From Spirosoma terrae (lineage in GTDB: Bacteria; Bacteroidota; Bacteroidia; Cytophagales; Spirosomataceae): a stretch of DNA of 64,000 bases. A program made the position numbers and the translations under genes. Every line of letters begins with the position of its first letter. Position 1 is the stretch's first letter. Shown in pieces: positions 1 to 7,608 of the stretch. The notes beneath the pieces are model-generated. The model did not search any database. It was not told the origin of the DNA and was given only the letters and a program-made list of their open reading frames with translations. The stretch lies in assembly GCF_010435915.1 (NCBI RefSeq), contig NZ_JAAFZH010000004.1, positions 186,001 to 250,000 of the forward strand, read 5' to 3'.

Positions 1-177
1 AAGCTATTTACACGCGCAACCAGTCTGGGGGGCGTTGAAAGCTTGATTGAACACCGAGCCAGCGTTGAAGGCCCGAACACGACAACGCCACAGAATCTCC
101 TCCGTCTTTCTATTGGTCTGGAACATCCCGAGGATTTAATAAACGACCTGGCTCAGGCACTCGATGCCATTCGTTAA
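1..177 (+). CDS. Cys/Met metabolism PLP-dependent enzyme, C-terminal end (partial)
   Basis: The reading frame is open from the first base and stops at 177, so only about 58 C-terminal residues are present. They include SLGGVESLIEHRAS and LLRLSIGLEHPEDLI, the typical end of the cystathionine gamma-synthase / methionine gamma-lyase family of fold-type I PLP enzymes. In these enzymes this part carries the substrate carboxylate-binding Arg (the R of LRLSIG). The catalytic lysine and the exact specificity (gamma-synthase, gamma- or beta-lyase) lie outside the window and cannot be decided. Confidence 0.85.
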   Translation, partial: KLFTRATSLGGVESLIEHRASVEGPNTTTPQNLLRLSIGLEHPEDLINDLAQALDAIR

Positions 178-206
178 CGCTGTCGTTGTATTGTCAGATA
201 GCCGAT

Positions 207-518
207 TTATTTAGGCGTAGGAGTGATTTTGGGAATGGATGAGCCAGGTCGATTCTGTCTCCGATACGTCCCCGGCATTTGCTGTATGCTGTATCGTGTG
301 GATGAATCAGGCACTTTGATTGGCATGTTATCCAACGTAGCACGGACCACGTTGTCAGGATCGCCGGGGGCTCTGTAAAAAGAGTTATTAGGTCGGACGT
401 TCGGCATATTGCCCGCATCGGGTGTTACCGGCAACGAATCACGCCTGACGTTCGTTGATGGGATCTGCGCATGCACGTAGCTGGCCATGAGCAAAAATAG
501 GAGCGTAATAACGTTCAT
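207..518 (-). CDS. Small secreted protein of unknown function
   Basis: 103 aa. It starts with a clear signal peptide (MNVITLLFLLMASYVHAQ, cleavage after AQ) followed by about 85 residues rich in Pro, Asn, Arg and Ser without a recognisable domain. The start is ATG at 518. The mature part is short and probably unstructured, so it is likely periplasmic or surface exposed. It converges with the PLP enzyme (gap 29 nt) and is divergent from the quinone reductase. Small secreted proteins of this kind are common in Cytophagales genomes. I do not recognise a family. Confidence 0.6.
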   Translation of the reverse strand: MNVITLLFLLMASYVHAQIPSTNVRRDSLPVTPDAGNMPNVRPNNSFYRAPGDPDNVVRATLDNMPIKVPDSSTRYSIQQMPGTYRRQNRPGSSIPKITPTPK

Positions 519-653
519 AAGGAATGATGATAAGGTATAGTTTGTCTACTAGATTCTAATTAACTGCCAGCCGTTGCTGTTACGGATTGAACTTTATCAA
601 GAAACTAAACCATAGCAGCCGTGGTTTCTCAGACGTAAAGAGCAGCCTAACCA

Positions 654-1253
654 ATGAAAATCGCTTTAATTTCTACGTCGTCGCGCAAAAACAGTAATTC
701 ACTGCGCTTCGTCACATATATACAGCACCTGCTGGCCGAAGAAGGCCTGCACGAGGTATCAATTGTCAATTTCGAACACTACGATATACCCTTTGTTGGG
801 CAGGGTTCAGTTAAGCCAGATACGCTTACCCCTTTTCAACAGGAATTAATCAAGACCTGGGAGTCGGCCGACCTGATTCTTTTTGCGATGCCGGAATACA
901 ACTGGACCGCCCCTCCTCAGGCTACCAATACGATTCATCAATTAGGCACACCATCGTTCAAGCACCTTTTTAATGATAAAATTTTTGCGATGGTTGGTAT
1001 TTCAAATGGCCGGGGTGGACGACAGCCAGCCTTAGACATGACCACTGTTATCAATAAAACAATCAGTTTTACAAACAGCTATTCTATTGTGTCGCCCAAG
1101 TTATACGAATCGCACGAAACGGACAAAAACCTGGACGAAAACGGTCATTTTGTGGGCCATGAGGTTTATGAGCGTACCGCCAGGGCTTTTCTACATTACA
1201 CACTCCACGTAGCACAACGATGGATTGTCGATGAACCCGCCGAAAAGGTATAA
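654..1253 (+). CDS. NADPH-dependent FMN reductase / quinone reductase
   Basis: 199 aa, flavodoxin-like fold. The N-terminus (KIALISTSSRKNSNSLRF) is the phosphate-binding loop for FMN. FAMPEYNWTAPPQATN around residues 82-97 matches the PEYN motif of the ArsH/azoreductase-type NADPH-dependent FMN reductase family, and GISNGRGGRQPALD around 116-129 is the second flavin-contact loop. The likely role is cytoplasmic two-electron reduction of quinones or other electrophiles using NAD(P)H. Length is usual for the family. The next gene follows after 42 nt on the same strand and may be co-transcribed. Confidence 0.85.
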   Translation: MKIALISTSSRKNSNSLRFVTYIQHLLAEEGLHEVSIVNFEHYDIPFVGQGSVKPDTLTPFQQELIKTWESADLILFAMPEYNWTAPPQATNTIHQLGTPSFKHLFNDKIFAMVGISNGRGGRQPALDMTTVINKTISFTNSYSIVSPKLYESHETDKNLDENGHFVGHEVYERTARAFLHYTLHVAQRWIVDEPAEKV

Positions 1254-1295
1254 GTTACCTCATCAGCTCGTTGCCTATCCTAAACCCGTTTACGT

Positions 1296-1667
1296 ATGAC
1301 CGCTGAAACCCCGAAGAGCATAGATGACTATATTGCCCGCTTTCCCGCCGATGTTCAGGCTATACTGGAACAAGTCAGAAAAACGATCCAGGTAGCGGCT
1401 CCTGAAGCAGAGGAAGCTATTTCCTACGCCATGCCTACGTTCAAACTACACGGGAATTTGGTTCATTTTGCCGCTTATAAAAACCATATCGGCTTTTACC
1501 CAGCCCCTCGTGGCCTAGAGGAATTCAAAGACGAATTGTCTGGTTATAAAGGGGCCAAAGGATCGGTTCAGTTTCCGATTAACCAGCCGATGCCGCTGGA
1601 CCTGATCGCACGAATTGTAGCGTTCAGAGTTAAGGAGAATCTGGAAAAACCTAAGGTGAAGCGATAA
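1296..1667 (+). CDS. DUF1801 (YdhG/YdeI-like) protein
   Basis: 123 aa, start ATG at 1296. The sequence has the DUF1801 pattern: an N-terminal helical part (SIDDYIARFPADVQAILEQV), then EAEEAISYAMPTFK, then HFAAYKNHIGFYP, and a C-terminal part FPINQPMPLDLIARIV. Members are small cytoplasmic proteins; a Bacillus relative has been called an iron chaperone, but function in this phylum is not established. It probably forms a short operon with the upstream FMN reductase. Confidence 0.85.
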   Translation: MTAETPKSIDDYIARFPADVQAILEQVRKTIQVAAPEAEEAISYAMPTFKLHGNLVHFAAYKNHIGFYPAPRGLEEFKDELSGYKGAKGSVQFPINQPMPLDLIARIVAFRVKENLEKPKVKR

Positions 1668-1753
1668 TTGATATACGTATGCTACGTCGTTGTGTCATTT
1701 CGTAGAAAATCCTTCAGTCCCCACGTCTCTTGGAGAGGGTATAAGAAACAAAA

Positions 1754-1786
1754 AAGAAGGGTTATGACAAGAGTCCAACCCTTCTT
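1754..1786. terminator. Bidirectional intrinsic terminator
   Basis: A perfect 10-bp inverted repeat (aagaagggtt at 1754-1763 and aacccttctt at 1777-1786) lies between the convergent ends of the DUF1801 gene (1667) and the monooxygenase-like gene (1804). On the minus strand the stem is followed by a run of T, so it fits best as the terminator of the minus-strand gene and may also serve the plus strand. Confidence 0.7.
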
Positions 1787-1803
1787 AATTTGTACGTTTG
1801 CTT

Positions 1804-2100
1804 CTACAAGGGGACTTCGAAAACCATATCTTGTGTTGGCTGAAACGCCTGAATTTTTTTAGCAATGGGGGATACGCTCGCTAACTCGATCACAAACTTC
1901 CGAAAACTATCGGAAGACTCCCAGGTAGCATAGTTAATTAAAACAGTCCCTGCCTCATTTTGATGAAGTTTGGCTGAAATAAACCCTGGAAAGTGGCTTA
2001 CTTCATGTTCGAAAAATTGCTGGATTAGAGTGACTAGTGTGTCAAGTTCGCCAGCCTTAAGCTCAAACCGGACAATCACATTTAGCTGTTTATTTTTCAT
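1804..2100 (-). CDS. Antibiotic biosynthesis monooxygenase (ABM) domain protein
   Basis: 98 aa, start ATG at 2100. The protein is one ABM-type ferredoxin-like domain: a first strand NVIVRFELKAG, a helix ELDTLVTLIQQFFEHEV, FPGFISAKLHQNEAGTVLINYATWES, and a helix DSFRKFVIELA. Such proteins are dimeric, cofactor-free quinol monooxygenases (YgiN-like) or small heme/peroxide-related enzymes. The substrate cannot be named. It is followed upstream (in transcription order) by a truncated dehydrogenase and a Crp/Fnr regulator. Confidence 0.75.
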   Translation of the reverse strand: MKNKQLNVIVRFELKAGELDTLVTLIQQFFEHEVSHFPGFISAKLHQNEAGTVLINYATWESSDSFRKFVIELASVSPIAKKIQAFQPTQDMVFEVPL

Positions 2101-2153
2101 GATTCGATCGTTTAAATGGCAAACTACTTGTGTAGAAATAATAGAATCGTTAA

Positions 2154-2342
2154 TTAAGCCAGATCTCCAAAACCACCTGTAACAAAGTGGTCATGACCGG
2201 TAATATAGGAAGCCCGCTCCGAGGCTAAAAAAGCAACCATTTCGACCATTTCCTGAGCCGTCCCCATCCGCTTTAAGGGAATCGCACCAAAAAGTTGGTC
2301 TACTGTGATACCCATGCCCGTAGCCAGTAGCGAACGCAGCAA
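2154..2342 (-). pseudogene. Truncated short-chain dehydrogenase (C-terminal remnant)
   Basis: About 62 residues matching only the C-terminal third of a classical SDR: AIPLKRMGTAQEMVEMVAFL, then ERASYITG and a final GGFGDLA. The Rossmann nucleotide-binding GxxxGxG region and the YxxxK catalytic pair are absent. Upstream in the same frame there is a stop codon a few codons before LRSLLATG, and the only possible start is a TTG. The gene therefore looks truncated rather than a short functional protein. It lies just downstream of a 14-bp palindrome and the Crp/Fnr gene. Confidence 0.7.
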
Positions 2343-2392
2343 AGTTCAGACAAGACCTTTAAATGACTTGTGAATTAGATTACTAAATAAGG

Positions 2393-2406
2393 GTGAACTA
2401 GTTCAC
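2393..2406. promoter_or_regulatory. 14-bp perfect palindrome, possible operator
   Basis: GTGAACTAGTTCAC is a perfect palindrome between the stop of the Crp/Fnr gene (2417) and the truncated dehydrogenase (2342). It resembles operators of HxlR, TetR or MarR-type repressors in general form. It may have controlled the intact dehydrogenase gene before decay. No regulator of those families is in the immediate surroundings, so the assignment is only by symmetry. Confidence 0.35.
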
Positions 2407-2416
2407 ATTCGTTTAT

Positions 2417-3049
2417 TTACCTTTTCGAGATACGTTTCTGCTTACGGATTTTGGAAAGGAATTCACGGGTCATTCCCAGATACGAGGCAACGATGTAAAG
2501 CGGGATTCGGTGAAGCAATAAGGGATGATTCTGGACAAACTCGTCGTAGCGTTCTTCAGCACTCAGACTTAACTGAGCGATGACTCGTCGTTGGATAGTC
2601 AGAGCAATTTGTGTGGCTCGTCTCATCATGGCCACTGAAAACTGGGGTATTTTTTCCAGTAGTATTTGTTCACTCTCATAACTCCACTGAACGATGGTAC
2701 TCGTCTCAAGGGCTTCCACAAACAAGGTTGCTGGCTCCTGCAAGAGGAAGCTGCCCGGATCACCAATCATCCCATTATCGATGGCTAATGAAAGGGTATG
2801 TTCTTGTCCGTCAGGGCTTACAAAATACGCTCGAAAAGCCCCCGTAACGATAAAGGTGCGGTGGCTAGAAATAAAGCCAGGTTGCTCAATGAGTTGTTTA
2901 CGTTGCACCCTTTTCACCCGCAGCATGGAGACGAACAGTTCCTTCTCTGGTTGGGTGAGGGAAACATGCTGAGCAATGTGGTGAAGAAAGGAGGAAAAGT
3001 CTGGGTTATGTTCCAAAATCGAGTTGACCGATTGTCGTTGTTTTACCAA
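2417..3049 (-). CDS. Crp/Fnr family transcriptional regulator
   Basis: 210 aa. Residues about 20-130 form a cyclic-nucleotide-binding-like beta roll (FIVTGAFRAYFVSPDGQEH, DPGSFLLQEP), and the C-terminus has a helix-turn-helix (YIVASYLGMTREFLSKIRKQ, about 185-204). The family is widespread in Bacteroidota and usually lacks the residues needed for cAMP or an Fe-S cluster; no N-terminal Cys cluster is seen here. The best start is TTG at 3049, because no ATG occurs in frame before the conserved region. It sits between two truncated dehydrogenase genes, so its former target may have been lost. Confidence 0.85.
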   Translation of the reverse strand: MVKQRQSVNSILEHNPDFSSFLHHIAQHVSLTQPEKELFVSMLRVKRVQRKQLIEQPGFISSHRTFIVTGAFRAYFVSPDGQEHTLSLAIDNGMIGDPGSFLLQEPATLFVEALETSTIVQWSYESEQILLEKIPQFSVAMMRRATQIALTIQRRVIAQLSLSAEERYDEFVQNHPLLLHRIPLYIVASYLGMTREFLSKIRKQKRISKR

Positions 3050-3268
3050 AAACGAATTAGTACATAGACAACGTATCGTTTAATTAAAACAGCGGATTTA
3101 CCAGCAATCGCTTTCATCTCATTCGGAAGGGCCTTATAAGACAGTGTGAATTGGCTAAGCCGACTATTATATACAATAAAGCTCCCTTCATCGCCGGGCC
3201 GACCAATCGGGGAGCTTGAAGAAAATGGGCATGAAGTCACCGATTCATACACCCCTGACTGGTTTGTC

Positions 3269-3565
3269 TTACCACGGGCAAGTGGTCGGGTCAGGAAAGT
3301 ACTCTTCACCAAAAAATTGGCCGCTGGGGGTTGCTTGGTCAATCAGAGCATACTTGGTTATTCGTTGGCCGGCCTGCCGGGCGATACTGGTGCCTTGATA
3401 CCCCGTAAAATCGGTCTGCGTCCAGCCGGGGCAAACTGCATTGATTTTGAATGAAGTGTTCCGTAGCTTATAAGCCAAATTGATGGTGTACATGTTGAGG
3501 ATCGCTTTGCTGGATTGATAAACGGCCAGTTTGTTATGATACCTTATGTCACGCCAAACGCCCTT
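3269..3565 (-). pseudogene. Truncated short-chain dehydrogenase (second remnant)
   Basis: The open frame begins right after a stop at about 3566 and encodes YQSSKAILNMYTINLAYKL, FKINAVCPGWTQTDFTGYQG, ARQAGQRITKYALID and the end PDPTTCPW. YQSSK is the SDR catalytic YxxxK motif and NAVCPGWTQTDF the conserved post-catalytic segment, so this is the second half of an SDR of the carbonyl reductase type. The cofactor-binding half is missing; the segment immediately upstream (3566-3622) does not continue the family. It differs from the remnant at 2154-2342, so two independent dehydrogenases have decayed here. Confidence 0.7.
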
Positions 3566-3622
3566 TCAAAGCGTAGGTTAGCGTATTTAAATCGCCATCT
3601 CACAAATCGAGGTATCATTTCC

Positions 3623-3663
3623 ACCAATAAAGGCTACTGGAACGTCCAGTAGCCTTTATTGGT
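3623..3663 (-). terminator. hisS transcription terminator
   Basis: A perfect 19-bp inverted repeat with a 3-nt loop (arms 3623-3641 and 3645-3663) starts 15 nt after the hisS stop codon. The arms begin accaataaaggc. It is the expected place for an intrinsic terminator of the minus-strand hisS transcript. Confidence 0.75.
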
Positions 3664-3677
3664 TCAAGCTATTATTA

Positions 3678-5045
3678 TCAGGCGCCGATACGTGTCACGA
3701 TCGTATCCGCATCGAGCTTTTGCTGCTCACCGGTTACCATATTTTTAAGCGTTAGCATTCCGGTTTGGACTTCTTCAGAACCGATCAGTACTACGTATGG
3801 AATCGCTTTAGCATTCGCGTAGTCAAGCATCTTTTTAATTTTTGCCATATCTGGATATGTTTCAGCTGATAGGCCAGCACTACGCAGTCGATTCAACAAG
3901 GGTAAAGCAACCGAACGTGCCTCGGTATCGAAGGGAACCACCAAGACCTGTGTACCCTGCCCCGCTGATGCTGGAAACAGATTCAACTCGTCCATAACAT
4001 CATAAATCCGGTCGACACCAAACGAGATACCGACCCCCGACAGACCCGGCACTCCGAAAGCTCCCGTTAGATTATCGTATCGGCCTCCTCCGCTTACACT
4101 ACCAATAGAGACGCCATTGGCTTTCACTTCGAAAATGGCGCCCGTATAGTAGGATAGGCCACGGGCCAGCGTCGGATCTAGCTCAACCTGTGAATCAACC
4201 AATCCGTACTGGTCCACCAGTTGAATGGTTTGCTCCAGCTCCGATACGCCCCGAATCGCTGTCTCCGAAGAATCAAGCCACGTCTTTAACTGGCTCAACA
4301 CCTGCGATATGGATTTACCGGCTAAGTTAAACATGGGCTCAAGGTTAGCAATGGAATCGTCAGAAAATCCTCTTTCTCTTAATTCATCCAATACTTTTTC
4401 CCTGCCTATTTTATCCAGCTTGTCAATGGCTACGCTTAAGGTACCTTCCTGCCCCGGCACACCAATCACTTCGGCAATACCCGCCAATATTTTACGATTA
4501 TTGATCTTCAGCGTAAAATCTATTACTCCGAGATTTCGAAAAACCTCATGAACCATCAAGACAATTTCGGCCTCACACAGTAATGAATCAGTACCTACTA
4601 CGTCGGCATCGCACTGATAAAACTCCCGATAGCGTCCTTTTGCAGGTCTATCCCCACGCCACACGGGCTGCATCTGGTAACGTTTGAAAGGTAAGGTTAA
4701 AGTACCACGGTTCATGACTACGTAACGGGCAAAGGGGACCGTCAGATCATACCGTAAACCTTTCTCCGCAATTTTAGGCGTCAGTTTTTTAGATCCTGCC
4801 TGAAGATCCTCGTCGGTGAGCCCAGCGGCAAAATCGCCCGAATTAAGTATTTTGAAGAGGAGTTGGTCTCCTTCCTCACCGTATTTACCAGTCAGCACGG
4901 ACAGGTTCTCCATCGATGGCGTTTCGAGCGGCTGGAAACCAAACCGCTGGAATGTCTGCCGAATCGTATCAAATATGAATAGCCGTTTGCGCATTTGCTC
5001 CGGCCCAAAATCGCGAGTTCCTTTTGGCAATGTGGGTTTTTGCAT
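3678..5045 (-). CDS. hisS: Histidyl-tRNA synthetase
   Basis: 455 aa, full length for the family. It charges tRNA(His) with histidine using ATP in the cytoplasm. Class II motifs are visible: motif 2 around 120-142 (including WRGDRPAKGRYREF), the histidine-specific LARGLSYYTG at 293-302, GGGRYDNL at 319-326, and motif 3 (GVGISFGVDR) at 337-346. Residues about 365-455 are the HGTP anticodon-binding domain. The ATG at 5045 gives the canonical N-terminus KPTLPKGTRDFGP. The gene is monocistronic, with a strong terminator downstream and a -7 element almost touching the start codon. Confidence 0.97.
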   Translation of the reverse strand: MQKPTLPKGTRDFGPEQMRKRLFIFDTIRQTFQRFGFQPLETPSMENLSVLTGKYGEEGDQLLFKILNSGDFAAGLTDEDLQAGSKKLTPKIAEKGLRYDLTVPFARYVVMNRGTLTLPFKRYQMQPVWRGDRPAKGRYREFYQCDADVVGTDSLLCEAEIVLMVHEVFRNLGVIDFTLKINNRKILAGIAEVIGVPGQEGTLSVAIDKLDKIGREKVLDELRERGFSDDSIANLEPMFNLAGKSISQVLSQLKTWLDSSETAIRGVSELEQTIQLVDQYGLVDSQVELDPTLARGLSYYTGAIFEVKANGVSIGSVSGGGRYDNLTGAFGVPGLSGVGISFGVDRIYDVMDELNLFPASAGQGTQVLVVPFDTEARSVALPLLNRLRSAGLSAETYPDMAKIKKMLDYANAKAIPYVVLIGSEEVQTGMLTLKNMVTGEQQKLDADTIVTRIGA

Positions 5046-5049
5046 GACG

Positions 5050-5057
5050 CAAAATTA
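5050..5057 (-). promoter_or_regulatory. Candidate -7 element of hisS
   Basis: On the minus strand the sequence is TAATTTTG, a match to the Bacteroidota -7 consensus TAnnTTTG, only 4 nt before the hisS ATG (5045). Transcription would then begin at or beside the start codon. No clear TTG -33 element is seen at the usual distance. Confidence 0.4.
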
Positions 5058-5206
5058 ATAGACAGGCTGCACAGGACCCACAGTATTTTCAATTTAAGCC
5101 CCAAAGATCTCTATTTTTCGGGTCGATTAATCCGCTTGATTTCCTCAAATCGGCTAATTAATGTGCTGCAAGGCCGAATTTATTCCGTAAAAAAGGGGGC
5201 GATCTG

Positions 5207-5236
5207 TTGATCCTGACAAAAAAAACCGTACTTTTG
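5207..5236 (+). promoter_or_regulatory. Bacteroidota-type promoter for the 49-aa basic protein
   Basis: TTG at 5207-5209, then 19 nt, then TACTTTTG at 5229-5236, matching the TTG-N19-TAnnTTTG form of the primary sigma factor promoter in Bacteroidota. The predicted transcript start is about 5243, giving a leader of about 36 nt before the ATG at 5279. Between this and hisS no other gene is seen. Confidence 0.65.
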
Positions 5237-5278
5237 CACGTCAAAATTTGAACTGAGCAAGTTAATCAAGATATAATC

Positions 5279-5428
5279 ATGGGAGTTACTGAACTGAAAC
5301 GTAAAGGTCGCCGGAACCGGGCCATTGCTAACAACAAGACCGCTGCTATCAAGCAACTGCTACGTAAACCTATCATCAAAAACGTAGACGTAGACGCTAT
5401 TAAAGCATCTTTCGCTGAAAAGAAATAA
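5279..5428 (+). CDS. Small basic protein, 49 aa, probably nucleic-acid or ribosome associated
   Basis: ATG at 5279 and TAA at 5426-5428. The N-terminus is MGVTELKRKGRRNRAIANNK and the C-terminus DAIKASFAEKK; Lys and Arg dominate and no Cys is present. It has a good promoter upstream and a terminator-like hairpin about 75 nt downstream, so it is a well-bounded single gene. Codon pattern and bias are those of an expressed protein. I recognise it only as a short basic protein recurring in Cytophagales. The composition suggests RNA binding; a Bacteroidota-specific small ribosomal protein (bL38 has been reported in Flavobacterium) is one possibility, unproven here. Confidence 0.75.
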   Translation: MGVTELKRKGRRNRAIANNKTAAIKQLLRKPIIKNVDVDAIKASFAEKK

Positions 5429-5499
5429 GTACAATCGGCCTCCGTTGGGTTAGCATTATGTATTGCCCCCTGACAGCCGAAGAACTTATATACTCGATA

Positions 5500-5853
5500 T
5501 CAAGCCTCGCCTTTTGTTGGCGAGGTTTTTCGTTTTTGGCGAGACTTGGTCCATTCCCGATCACGCTTCTTCAATTCCCGGCGTACAAATCGACGATAGT
5601 CCAGCTGTGCTCTGTAACGCACAGCCTGCCCAAATAATAGCAAGCCTCCGTTAATAAGAATTAGGCTATAAACACCCCACAAAAACCATTGTTGAAACAT
5701 AGCACCATTGTGCTTCGCTTCTGCCGCTACGCTAAACACACACAGGCCAACGCTGAATAAAAACAGACCTAGTGGCGCTACAATAAGCCCTTTTGTCCGA
5801 GTACTCATACGCTTTACTAACTTCTGACCTGGTGGTTTTGCAAGCTTTGCCAT
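5500..5853 (-). CDS. Small membrane protein of unknown function
   Basis: 117 aa. Two transmembrane helices are apparent, around residues 25-45 (GLIVAPLGLFLFSVGLCVFS) and 55-75 (FLWGVYSLILINGGLLLFGQ). The N-terminus is basic, and the C-terminal 45 residues are very rich in Arg and Lys (RRFVRRELKKRDREW), so that tail is probably cytoplasmic. Start is ATG at 5853. The last codons lie inside the terminator hairpin of the convergent gene. I do not recognise a family. It is separated from the glycosyltransferase gene upstream by about 100 nt. Confidence 0.65.
   Translation of the reverse strand: MAKLAKPPGQKLVKRMSTRTKGLIVAPLGLFLFSVGLCVFSVAAEAKHNGAMFQQWFLWGVYSLILINGGLLLFGQAVRYRAQLDYRRFVRRELKKRDREWTKSRQKRKTSPTKGEA
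5505..5530 (+). terminator. Intrinsic terminator of the 49-aa protein gene
   Basis: cctcgcc (5505-5511) pairs with ggcgagg (5519-5525) and is followed by TTTTT at 5526-5530. It overlaps the last codons of the convergent membrane-protein gene (stop at 5500), so the two genes share this DNA. Confidence 0.65.
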
Positions 5854-5956
5854 AATACCGTATTAACTAATCAATGGGTTAGAAATATAACGTAAAGCGG
5901 GCAGCTTTCGTTAATAGAAACGTAATTTATTCTCCTTTGGGCCGCTACTGAGTGCC

Positions 5957-6967
5957 TTAGGATGGATACTCGATGCTGGCCCCCGTTTCCCGGAAATCTT
6001 TAGGCTCCCGTAAGCGTTTCCATCCTTCACTTAAAAACCCCACTCCATACCCAATTAATTGAGTAAAAGCAGCCCGTACACTTAATAGGCCAATGCGTAA
6101 ACTTTTCTCTTTGCGGGTGGCATCTATAAAAATCAAGATCGCAATGAGGAATAGCAGGCCCAGCGATAACGCAAAGAGAACCGGGCTAATAATGGCCCAG
6201 AGCGGTATGGAGAACACGTATACTGTAAAGGCGGCCGGAATAGCGTGAACGAGTTTCAGTTCGTTTGGATAGTAACGGGAGATGTTTATACGCGCCCGCC
6301 CAAAAAAACGTAGCTGACGATAAAATTGACCAAAATTTGTTCGGCGTTTATGATAGATAAATGCATCAGGAATAAGTCCCGTCTTAAATCCGCTATCAAT
6401 GATCCGAATCGCAAACTCGATATCTTCACCCATTCGACTTAATCGGTATCCTCTCGTTTTCTCCCAAACGTTTCGCGATAGTCCCATATTGAAACTTCGC
6501 GGATGATACGTACCGCCCAGGTTTTTCTTATTACCACGAATGCCGCCCGTCGTGAAAGGCGATGTCATGGAATAACTAATAGCCTTCTGAATGGGCGTAA
6601 AGTCAGGATGCGCCCGATCTGGCCCGCCATAAGCATCAAGCCAATTGGTGGTCAGATGCGCTGATACAACCTCAAAATAGTGGTCGGGAATCAGCGCATC
6701 TGAATCGAAGATGACGAAATAATCCCCGCTTGCCCGTTCAAATCCAACATTTCGGGTAAATCCTTGGCCTGTATTTTCCTTATAGAAATAACGGATAGTA
6801 AGCTGATCGGCAAAATCCCTGACAACACCATCTGCCTTTTCGGCTGACCCGTCTTCCACAACGATTACCTCGAAGTTAGTGTACGTTTGTTTCGTCAAAC
6901 TTCCCAGCAGTTCACGAAGCTCGTCTGGCCGATTGTAGACGGGAATGATAATGGAAAAAAATATCAT
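5957..6967 (-). CDS. Family 2 glycosyltransferase with C-terminal membrane segments
   Basis: 336 aa. The GT-A start is typical: FFSIIIPVYNRPDELRELLG, then QTYTNFEVIVVEDGS, and the metal-binding DSDALI motif near residue 90. A GEDIEFAIRI segment near 180 is the acceptor/catalytic-base region (ED). Residues about 245-290 contain two hydrophobic helices, so the enzyme is membrane attached. It probably transfers a sugar to a lipid-linked or cell-surface glycan. Its start overlaps the end of the HAD phosphatase by 4 nt, so it is the last gene of a hemL-HAD-GT2 operon. Confidence 0.88.
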   Translation of the reverse strand: MIFFSIIIPVYNRPDELRELLGSLTKQTYTNFEVIVVEDGSAEKADGVVRDFADQLTIRYFYKENTGQGFTRNVGFERASGDYFVIFDSDALIPDHYFEVVSAHLTTNWLDAYGGPDRAHPDFTPIQKAISYSMTSPFTTGGIRGNKKNLGGTYHPRSFNMGLSRNVWEKTRGYRLSRMGEDIEFAIRIIDSGFKTGLIPDAFIYHKRRTNFGQFYRQLRFFGRARINISRYYPNELKLVHAIPAAFTVYVFSIPLWAIISPVLFALSLGLLFLIAILIFIDATRKEKSLRIGLLSVRAAFTQLIGYGVGFLSEGWKRLREPKDFRETGASIEYPS

Positions 6968-7608
6968 TGCAAGTGGTTAAATAGCCAGGTCCGAAAGGAA
7001 TCTACCGAATGAAATAAAGCATCGGGCTGAAGCGCTTCCAACTCAGTGGGGTCGGCCGTAGTGGCCCAGGCTGCCGATGCAATTGGAACGCCAGCTTCGC
7101 GACAGGCGACAATATCGCTGGGGGCATCGCCTACGTAGAGAGCCTCGTCAGGCACTACGTTCCATTCAGCCAGAATCCGGTTAATGTTGGCCGCTTTACT
7201 GTTACGTTGCCAGTCACCATAGCCGAAAGCACTGAAATACGGAGTGAGTTTATAAAACGTCAGGGATAGCGCGGCACTATGCTGTCCTTTTCCGGTCACA
7301 AGTACCAGCTTTACATCTTTGCTTTTCAGATCAGTCAATAACGACTCAATACCCGGAAACAGATCGGGATAATCGTTGTGAAACTGTTCGTAGTAGCTAA
7401 GATAAGCCGCTACGCCTTCCTCATACGCATCAGGAATCATTGCTTTTATTGTTCCCTCTTCCGAAGGGCCAAACGTAGCAATAATTTCGGCATCACTTAC
7501 CGATCGGCCTAGTCGGGGTTCGATGGATGACCGAAACGCTCGAATACAAAGCAGAAGCGTATCAGCCAAGGTCCCATCAAAATCAAATAATATGCCTTTT
7601 ATGGTCAT
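6964..7608 (-). CDS. HAD-superfamily phosphatase (phosphoglycolate phosphatase-like)
   Basis: 214 aa. HAD motif I is ILFDFDGTLADTL at residues 6-18 (nucleophile Asp plus Asp+2), motif II is VLVTGKG near 102-108, and motif III is YVGDAPSDI near 158-166. The alpha-helical cap lies between motifs I and II, as in the PGP/Gph subfamily. The likely reaction is hydrolysis of a small phosphorylated metabolite. It overlaps hemL by 4 nt upstream and the glycosyltransferase by 4 nt downstream, which implies translational coupling. The substrate cannot be told from the sequence. Confidence 0.88.
   Translation of the reverse strand: MTIKGILFDFDGTLADTLLLCIRAFRSSIEPRLGRSVSDAEIIATFGPSEEGTIKAMIPDAYEEGVAAYLSYYEQFHNDYPDLFPGIESLLTDLKSKDVKLVLVTGKGQHSAALSLTFYKLTPYFSAFGYGDWQRNSKAANINRILAEWNVVPDEALYVGDAPSDIVACREAGVPIASAAWATTADPTELEALQPDALFHSVDSFRTWLFNHLQ

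Noticed and set aside
1668-1862. Short plus-strand frame after the DUF1801 gene
   Set aside because: It runs through a terminator hairpin and into the opposite gene, and the sequence is not protein-like.
3043-3342. A 99-codon frame on the minus strand overlapping the second dehydrogenase remnant
   Set aside because: No family resemblance, start codon lies inside the remnant in another frame, and composition looks random, so it is treated as a chance frame.
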